Part shown: in pieces, positions 60,939-64,000 of the stretch
Layout of the letters: each line of letters opens with the position of its first letter
Position numbering within the stretch: position 1 is the stretch's first letter
NCBI GenBank assembly: GCA_020636505.1
Contig: JACJXR010000001.1
Coordinates: 620,001-684,000, forward strand
Origin: Chitinophagales bacterium
GTDB lineage: Bacteria > Bacteroidota > Bacteroidia > Chitinophagales > Chitinophagaceae
Reading direction: 5' to 3'
DNA length: 64,000 nucleotides
Notes under the pieces: model-generated
Told to the model about the DNA's origin: nothing
Databases searched by the model: none
What the model saw: only the letters and a program-made list of their open reading frames with translations
Program-made: the position numbers and the translations under genes

Positions 60939-61757
60939 ATGAAGACCTATATAACCTTGTTGATATCAATTCTGCTCTTAGCATCCTGTAGCACACAGCA
61001 GTTGGCAGAAAAATATGTAGATAAAGAAAAGGATAAATATGCACGTGAGTTCATTCAGCAAATGATAGATGGAGACACAACCGTACTATCCAAACTGGAC
61101 ACAAGTATTATAAACCCGTACACGCGAGAAAACATGAATTATCTGTTTTCTCTTTTATACCACAAACAAGTAGAGGAAATAGAAGTAATCGGCTTTACAA
61201 AAAATATTGCCGGTGACAAAACCGGTAAGTACTCCGTTCGCTATCAGTACAAACTAAAAAACAATTATGCTTTTATAGAGTTGGTGTCAATAGAAAGAAA
61301 CAATGAAACAAAGGTTTATGGATTTAATGTAAATATTGACAAATCACCTTTCAATGAAAAAGCAAAATTTACTTTCAAAGGAAAGGGCGTTAAACATTAT
61401 TTGGCATTACTGTTGGCTATTGGTGTAGTTGTGATCAACATTGTTAGCATCGTCTATGTTTTCAAAACAGACGTAAGAAGAAAGTGGCTTTGGGTGCTAT
61501 TGATAATTGTTCTCAATATTGGTTTCACTTTCAATTGGCACTTCGGTAATTTCTATTGGAATAAATTACACTTCCAGTTTTTAGGCTCTGGCTTCAAACA
61601 AGGCGACATCAATGCTCCTTGGGACATCTATATTAGTATACCTATCGGAGCCATATTGTTTTGGCTAAAAAGAAGAAAAGTATTGAACAAAGAACAGGAA
61701 TACCAAGAGCTGATAAACATGTATGCAGGTAAACAAGAAGAAAATTCAGAATCCTAA
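60939..61757 (+). CDS. Membrane-anchored lipoprotein-like protein
   Basis: 272 residues. The start (MKTYITLLISILLLASC) ends in a lipobox-like LASC; a soluble domain of about 120 residues follows (residues 30-150), then three membrane helices (YLALLLAIGVVVINIVSIVYV, LWVLLIIVLNIGFTF and IYISIPIGAILFWL) and a Gln/Glu-rich tail. I do not recognise a family. It lies inside the pigment-type locus but on the opposite strand. Confidence 0.65.
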   Translation: MKTYITLLISILLLASCSTQQLAEKYVDKEKDKYAREFIQQMIDGDTTVLSKLDTSIINPYTRENMNYLFSLLYHKQVEEIEVIGFTKNIAGDKTGKYSVRYQYKLKNNYAFIELVSIERNNETKVYGFNVNIDKSPFNEKAKFTFKGKGVKHYLALLLAIGVVVINIVSIVYVFKTDVRRKWLWVLLIIVLNIGFTFNWHFGNFYWNKLHFQFLGSGFKQGDINAPWDIYISIPIGAILFWLKRRKVLNKEQEYQELINMYAGKQEENSES

Positions 61758-61759
61758 CC

Positions 61760-62494
61760 CTACGTATACAACCCACCGTTTATGGACACCACCTGCCCGG
61801 TGATATAGCCTGCTTGTTTTGATGCGAGGAATCCAACAAGGTCTGCCACTTCCTGCACTTCACCAAAGCGTTGCATAGGTATCATCTTTTTCAAGTCACC
61901 TTCGTTCAGTTCTTCGGTCATATCTGTTTTGATAAAACCCGGAGCGATGGCGTTAACTGTAATGTTTCTTTTGGCTATTTCTTGTCCTAGTGCTTTGGTT
62001 GCACCTATCATACCTGCTTTGGCGGCAGAGTAGTTCACTTGCCCCGGTTGTCCTTTCAGTCCGCTGAGCGATACCATGTTGATGATACGTCCGTAGCGGT
62101 TCATCAGCATAGGTTTCAGTACTTGTTTAGTCACATGGTACATGCCATTGAGGCTGGTGTCTAATACACTGTCCCACTGCTCGTCGGTCATGCTCATCAT
62201 CAGTATATCCTGACGGATGCCTGCGTTATTTATCAGTACTTCTATTATCGCATCTTTATTAGCGTCCTGCCATTCTGTGATTATTCTTTCCACTTCTGCT
62301 TTATCTGCCACGTCAAACTGCATGGCCTCTGCTTTCACACCTTTCTCCTCAATCAGCTTACATGCTTCGTCAGCAGCGGCTTTATTGCCTTTATAATTCA
62401 CCAACACATTGTAGCCCATTTCTGCCAGTTTTATGCAACATGCCCTTCCTATACCTCTTGAGCCACCCGTTACCAATGCGTACTTATTTTCCAT
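61760..62494 (-). CDS. fabG: 3-oxoacyl-ACP reductase (SDR family)
   Basis: 244 residues of the short-chain dehydrogenase family: TGGSRGIGRACC (NADPH loop), NNAG near residue 90, and the Ser-Tyr-Lys triad in MVSLSGLKG and NYSAAKAG (Tyr155, Lys159). It reduces 3-oxoacyl-ACP. The gene starts one base after the stop of the ammonia-lyase, so they are co-translated; this makes it part of a dedicated polyene/flexirubin pathway rather than general fatty acid synthesis. Confidence 0.9.
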   Translation of the reverse strand: MENKYALVTGGSRGIGRACCIKLAEMGYNVLVNYKGNKAAADEACKLIEEKGVKAEAMQFDVADKAEVERIITEWQDANKDAIIEVLINNAGIRQDILMMSMTDEQWDSVLDTSLNGMYHVTKQVLKPMLMNRYGRIINMVSLSGLKGQPGQVNYSAAKAGMIGATKALGQEIAKRNITVNAIAPGFIKTDMTEELNEGDLKKMIPMQRFGEVQEVADLVGFLASKQAGYITGQVVSINGGLYT

Positions 62495-62495
62495 G

Positions 62496-64000
62496 CTAGA
62501 TCTTCTTTTTGAAATGTGCTACTATGTCTGTGTCTTTCATCCACTCTTTTACAGCTCTCAGGTTTGGCGATGCTGCAAAGTCTTCTTTAAAGTAAGGGAA
62601 CAGTTTACGCACTCCGTTGTACAACCACTTTGTAGACGGAGCCAGCCTGTCTGATATCTCTCTGATGTCTATAGCTTGAACCAATGCCACCGCTTCCACC
62701 GCCAACACTTCGTATGTGTTATCGATGACACGGTTGCATATCATAGCAGCGTTGGTACCCATGCTTACGATATCCTGATTGTCGTTGTTGTTAGGTATGC
62801 TGTGGATGTACATCGGATTGCTGAGTGTTTGGTTCTCCGCAACTGTTGATGTAGCAGGGTATTGCATACCCTGTATACCGAAATTCAATCCCAATCTGCC
62901 TGCATTCGCAAAAGGTGGTAGTTTCTGGTTCAATGCAGGGTTCAGCAAAAAGTTCAGTTGACGTTCCGCCAACATAGACAATTTCGTAACCGCTACTTTC
63001 AGCTTATCCATTTCCAATGCGATGTAGTCGCCGTGGAAGTTACCACCATGAAAGACGTTCTTATTCTTATAGTCAACAACAGGGTTATCATTCACGCTGT
63101 TCAGTTCGTTCATCACCACTTCTTCTGCATTGATGACCGTATCAAACACAGGGCCCAATATCTGCGGTACACAACGCAGCGAATAATATTCCTGTACTTT
63201 ATCTTCTATTACATCTTGTGTCACCTTCACATCGTACAGATGTTCGTGACGCTTACGCATCAAGCCACTGTCTGCACCCAATACACGCATCCACTCTGCC
63301 ACCAATTGTTGGCCACGGTGTTTCTTCACATTGTTCAGCTCGGCAGAGAAGTGGTCGTCATATGCTTCCATCATCTCATTCACCATCAGTGACAACAACA
63401 TGCTCCATACCACCAGCCTGTGCGCACGTATCACGTTGATACCACCGATACCCGTCATGGAAGATGTGCCGTTCATGAGAGCCAAGCCTTCACGAGCATA
63501 TATCTGTAGTGGTTTCAGCTTCAGCTTTTTGTATACTTTCTCGGCAGGCAATATCTCTCCTTGATACCAAAACTCACCTTCACCTATCAGCCCCAATGCC
63601 AAATGTGCCAACTGTACCAAATCTCCACTTGCACCTACACCACCATGCGCATATACCACAGGGTATGCCTCGTTGTTGATGAGATTGGTCATCAATTGCA
63701 CTAAATCAGGGTGTATGCCTGAATAGCCCAATACCATAGTATGCAGGCGAGCCAACATCATGGCACGTGTCTGAATGGTATTCAGCTTATCGCCCATACC
63801 TGAGCTGTGGCTGCGGATGAGGTTATACTGTAATGCTCTGCGGTCCTCATCGTTTATACGGTACTGCGCCATCGGGCCAAAACCCGTGTTGATACCGTAT
63901 ATCAGTTTGTCTTGCGAGAATGCTTTCAGGAACTCATAGCAACGGGTAGCCTCCTTTACGGCAGAAGGAGTCAGGTTCACCTCTTTCTGGTAAAGTACTA
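62496..64000 (-). CDS. Aromatic amino acid ammonia-lyase, 5' end outside window
   Basis: At least 500 residues of the histidine/tyrosine ammonia-lyase family; the frame continues upstream through the right edge without a stop, so the start is outside and about 25-30 residues are missing. YGINTGFGPMAQYRI, the MIO cofactor triad in GASGDLVQLAHLALGL, and NPVVDYKNKNVFHGGNF are present. In flexirubin and aryl-polyene loci such enzymes make 4-coumarate from tyrosine as a starter unit. The gene order ammonia-lyase, FabG, ketosynthase supports that over histidine catabolism. Confidence 0.88.
   Translation of the reverse strand, partial: VLYQKEVNLTPSAVKEATRCYEFLKAFSQDKLIYGINTGFGPMAQYRINDEDRRALQYNLIRSHSSGMGDKLNTIQTRAMMLARLHTMVLGYSGIHPDLVQLMTNLINNEAYPVVYAHGGVGASGDLVQLAHLALGLIGEGEFWYQGEILPAEKVYKKLKLKPLQIYAREGLALMNGTSSMTGIGGINVIRAHRLVVWSMLLSLMVNEMMEAYDDHFSAELNNVKKHRGQQLVAEWMRVLGADSGLMRKRHEHLYDVKVTQDVIEDKVQEYYSLRCVPQILGPVFDTVINAEEVVMNELNSVNDNPVVDYKNKNVFHGGNFHGDYIALEMDKLKVAVTKLSMLAERQLNFLLNPALNQKLPPFANAGRLGLNFGIQGMQYPATSTVAENQTLSNPMYIHSIPNNNDNQDIVSMGTNAAMICNRVIDNTYEVLAVEAVALVQAIDIREISDRLAPSTKWLYNGVRKLFPYFKEDFAASPNLRAVKEWMKDTDIVAHFKKKI

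Noticed and set aside
1..64000. CRISPR array
   Set aside because: I looked for evenly spaced identical repeats of 25-40 bp with unique spacers and found none; the only regular repeat is coding (18800-19260).

Overview
The window comes from a bacterium of the phylum Bacteroidota, most likely in or near the Chitinophagaceae. The evidence is several promoters of the Bacteroidota type (TTTG, about 20 bp, TAnnTTTG), a surface protein with a type IX secretion sorting tail, an OmpA protein with calcium-type repeats, a fused ferredoxin oxidoreductase alpha subunit, and a ketosynthase / ketoreductase / ammonia-lyase group of the flexirubin or aryl-polyene type. Two landscapes meet near position 34,465: AT-rich accessory DNA on the left and more balanced housekeeping DNA on the right.

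Positions 1 to about 34,464 look like the right-hand part of an integrative element inserted into the Mg-chelatase-like gene yifB/comM, of which only the 3' part (34,465-34,953) remains here. The element carries a large serine recombinase running off the left edge, two tyrosine recombinases, two VirD4/HerA-type DNA-pumping ATPases (one with a nuclease-like tail), a cytosine DNA methyltransferase, an ArdC-type antirestriction protein, a RuvC-like protein with an altered active site, several XRE regulators and a 5' half of a tRNA-Ala gene. No relaxase or VirB4 is seen, so transfer genes may lie left of the window.

Cargo sits in the element in blocks. (1) 17.7-24.9 kb is a class I lanthipeptide locus: a 255-residue precursor with a pinensin-type leader and about 34 cysteines in shrinking repeats, a split LanB dehydratase and a LanC cyclase with a long extra C-terminal part, preceded by two small beta-rich paralogues; a convergent secreted S41 peptidase abuts it. 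(2) 27.5-29.6 kb is a three-gene operon of a small protein, a zinc metallopeptidase and a dCTP deaminase/dUTPase-fold protein, which looks like antiphage defence. (3) 29.6-33.7 kb holds an XRE + ImmA/IrrE pair divergent from a bacterial ubiquitin-like operon (two-domain ubiquitin-like protein, E2-like protein, JAB-E1 fusion); the shared 380-bp region has two promoters, an inverted-repeat operator and a possible small RNA. (4) 5.4-7.1 kb is a hydrolase / beta domain / GNAT fusion bracketed by short inverted repeats.

Positions 34.9-64 kb are mostly core: a TPR adenylyl cyclase, photolyase, KorA, a VWA protein, a GT-C glycosyltransferase, PolA, a ribosomal operon (rplM-rpsI, then rpsB and tsf), an OmpA-type envelope protein, M2 and M28 peptidases, a solitary AbiEi-type antitoxin, and the start of a pigment-type fatty acid/polyene locus with an aromatic amino acid ammonia-lyase cut by the right edge.
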